Origin: Echinostoma caproni | Taxonomy: Eukaryota > Platyhelminthes > Trematoda > Plagiorchiida > Echinostomatidae | Direction: 5' to 3' | Assembly (NCBI GenBank): GCA_900618425.1 | Contig: UZAN01039468.1 | Coordinates: forward strand, 52,207-116,206 | Length of the DNA stretch: 64,000 bases | Shown: in pieces, positions 62,479 through 64,000 of the stretch | Numbering within the stretch: the first letter of the stretch is position 1 | How the letters are laid out: every line of letters begins with the position of its first letter | Translations under genes and position numbers: made by a program | The notes under the pieces: generated by a model | What the model saw: the letters and a program-made list of their open reading frames with translations, nothing else | Database searches by the model: none | What the model was told of the DNA's origin: nothing

Positions 62479-64000
62479 CTTGTACATTTTTTAAAAATCC
62501 CACTTTTGGTAAAACAGAAGTCCATATGCCAAAAGCAAACATTCGGATAATAAATGAACTAATTTGAAGGATATTTATTTCAACATGCAGTTCCGTTTTA
62601 AAACTGGACAGTTTTACACACGTAAACTTCGGTTGCAGGTGAGCTCCAATCCTGACAAATTGCCTCTGCTGAGCACCGTAAACCAGGTGACGAAAACGAA
62701 TTCACATGAACTCCAGATGAACCAATCCACAATTTACAATAAGCATCTTGTGAAATCAGGTTTGCTGTTCAGATACCCATTTCTGCTTAAGATTACTTTT
62801 CAGAGAGCCGCTTTCATATTAGTAATAGTTTTTGTTGTCCTAACTGATAACCGGAAATCAATCCGCTCCCTGCATTACCCGAAAATCTAAGATAGACATT
62901 GACTGAATATCACTATTTTATGTCTATTTCCAAAACATTGTTTTACGCAAGAACAATTTTTCATTTCGGCATTATGCTACTTCACACCTTGTCAGTAGTA
63001 TATATTTTTATTTCAACATTCACATTGAATCCGATCCGAGAACCAAGCGATTCAATCAAACCACAGAACTGTTTAATAACTACGTTGGGTTTCACTGACA
63101 GGTGTCTTGATGCTGACACATTGACACATTTGTCTGCTTATTGTTATCATCAAATAAAAATGGGCAAAACTTTCTAGATATCAATATGTGCATAATTTGT
63201 ACAGCAGGGAATCACATTGCTTTCCACACATTATCGCGTTTATTTGAAAAACGTTTACTCTTGTGATGTATTTCAATACCTAGACGTCTTATTTCGTACA
63301 AAGTTGTTACGCCGTTTACGATGATAGTGTTTGCCGTCGTCGTGTTCGACCTGCCCCAGGTGTCTCCGAACTTTAATCAAGATTGGAAGCATAAATATAA
63401 CCGTGCACTTTAACAGTCAATTCACGTGATTATTTGCTTGTTCCGCTCTTTCCTCTCGCCCAGACTCCTTTGCGTTCAATAATCTGTAAACTCTTTGATA
63501 AAGCTATAAATATACAAAACGAGAAAAGACTGAACAATATACCAGCTGTTTGTTTGCAACGTACAGCCCAGTTCGATGGGATAGTGAGCGTGTGACTTCC
63601 CGTTTATGTCGCCGTCCATTTCGCCAGAATATATTAACCAGTATCTTGGACAGTAATGATGACGTACCTTTCTTAGTAGAACAATCACCAAAACCTTTAA
63701 TTTGAGGTAAGTACCATTTTCTGCACCATAAATTTACCGATCTTATTACTTATTACGAACACACTCTATCTAAATAACAGATTGCGACGCTTAGATATAT
63801 TGGAGAATGGAAGCAAGTTCAGATGATGTACATAGGTTTTTGAAAACTTAGCATTAGTATCTGTTGTATGCGACTTAAGGGAACTTACTGTTTTAAGAAA
63901 AGCTAATGAATATTGAAGAAGAAAATCACTTAATTACTGCACTTCCCATTTATTTGTAGTGGAATGGGATGAATTTTTAATGCAACTTAGAGAATAGATC
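62479..64000. other. PLE 3' flank, then nothing recognised
   Basis: The plus-strand frames at 62564-62890 and 62899-63177 are open but show no domain; part of the first may still be element 3' sequence. Confidence 0.35.

Noticed and set aside
1..64000. CRISPR arrays, bacterial operons or phage
   Set aside because: No regularly spaced direct repeats, no Shine-Dalgarno-led gene series; introns and PLE/SINE content show a eukaryotic genome.

Overview
The window looks like a gene-poor, intron-rich stretch of a platyhelminth genome, most likely a digenean fluke. It is AT-rich, has two assembly gaps (26838-27545 and 40679-41311), no bacterial-style operons, and only one long uninterrupted coding exon. 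It is littered with decayed Penelope-like retroelements (PLEs with a GIY-YIG nuclease) and tRNA-headed SINEs. Several of the SINEs carry a hammerhead ribozyme core, the architecture known from the Sm-alpha repeats of schistosomes. The lineage is inferred from this repeat content; species cannot be named from the sequence.

Host genes. The clearest is a plus-strand coding exon at 41337-42927. It has a good acceptor, an ATG ten bases in, 527 open codons and a consensus GTAAGT donor in phase 0, and encodes a disordered Ser/Thr/Pro/Glu-rich protein with two internal repeats and a basic C-terminal segment; its family is not recognised. On the minus strand, about 33388 to 32438, exons separated by very short introns encode what I read as the UPA and death-domain C terminus of an UNC5/netrin-receptor-like protein. 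Weaker single-exon candidates are listed with low confidence: an Ig-V-like exon with a frameshift (17484-17842, plus) and minus-strand ORF clusters at 12.1-13.0, 23.6-25.1, 37.8, 47.4-47.8 and 50.2-50.4 kb.

Mobile DNA. PLE fragments lie at 1.1-1.6 kb (minus, inverted-repeat insertion with 14-bp flanking direct repeats), 14.2-15.0 kb (minus, with an inverted 5' piece), 55.8-56.3 kb (plus), 58.0-58.4 kb (plus), 61.6-62.5 kb (plus, RT end plus nearly intact GIY-YIG nuclease), and a detached 3' UTR at 44.8 kb. tRNA-like SINE pieces occur at about 1.8, 2.1, 7.7, 7.9, 25.6, 30.1, 31.7, 37.4, 46.4, 49.7, 51.1 and 52.7 kb.

The most interesting system is the set of hammerhead-carrying SINEs. Two tRNA-headed families with different heads share one hammerhead module; copies at 7926 and 49723 keep every core nucleotide, while the copies near 2.1, 25.6 and 46.5 kb are degenerate. 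The rest of the window shows no recognisable genes and is probably intronic or intergenic.
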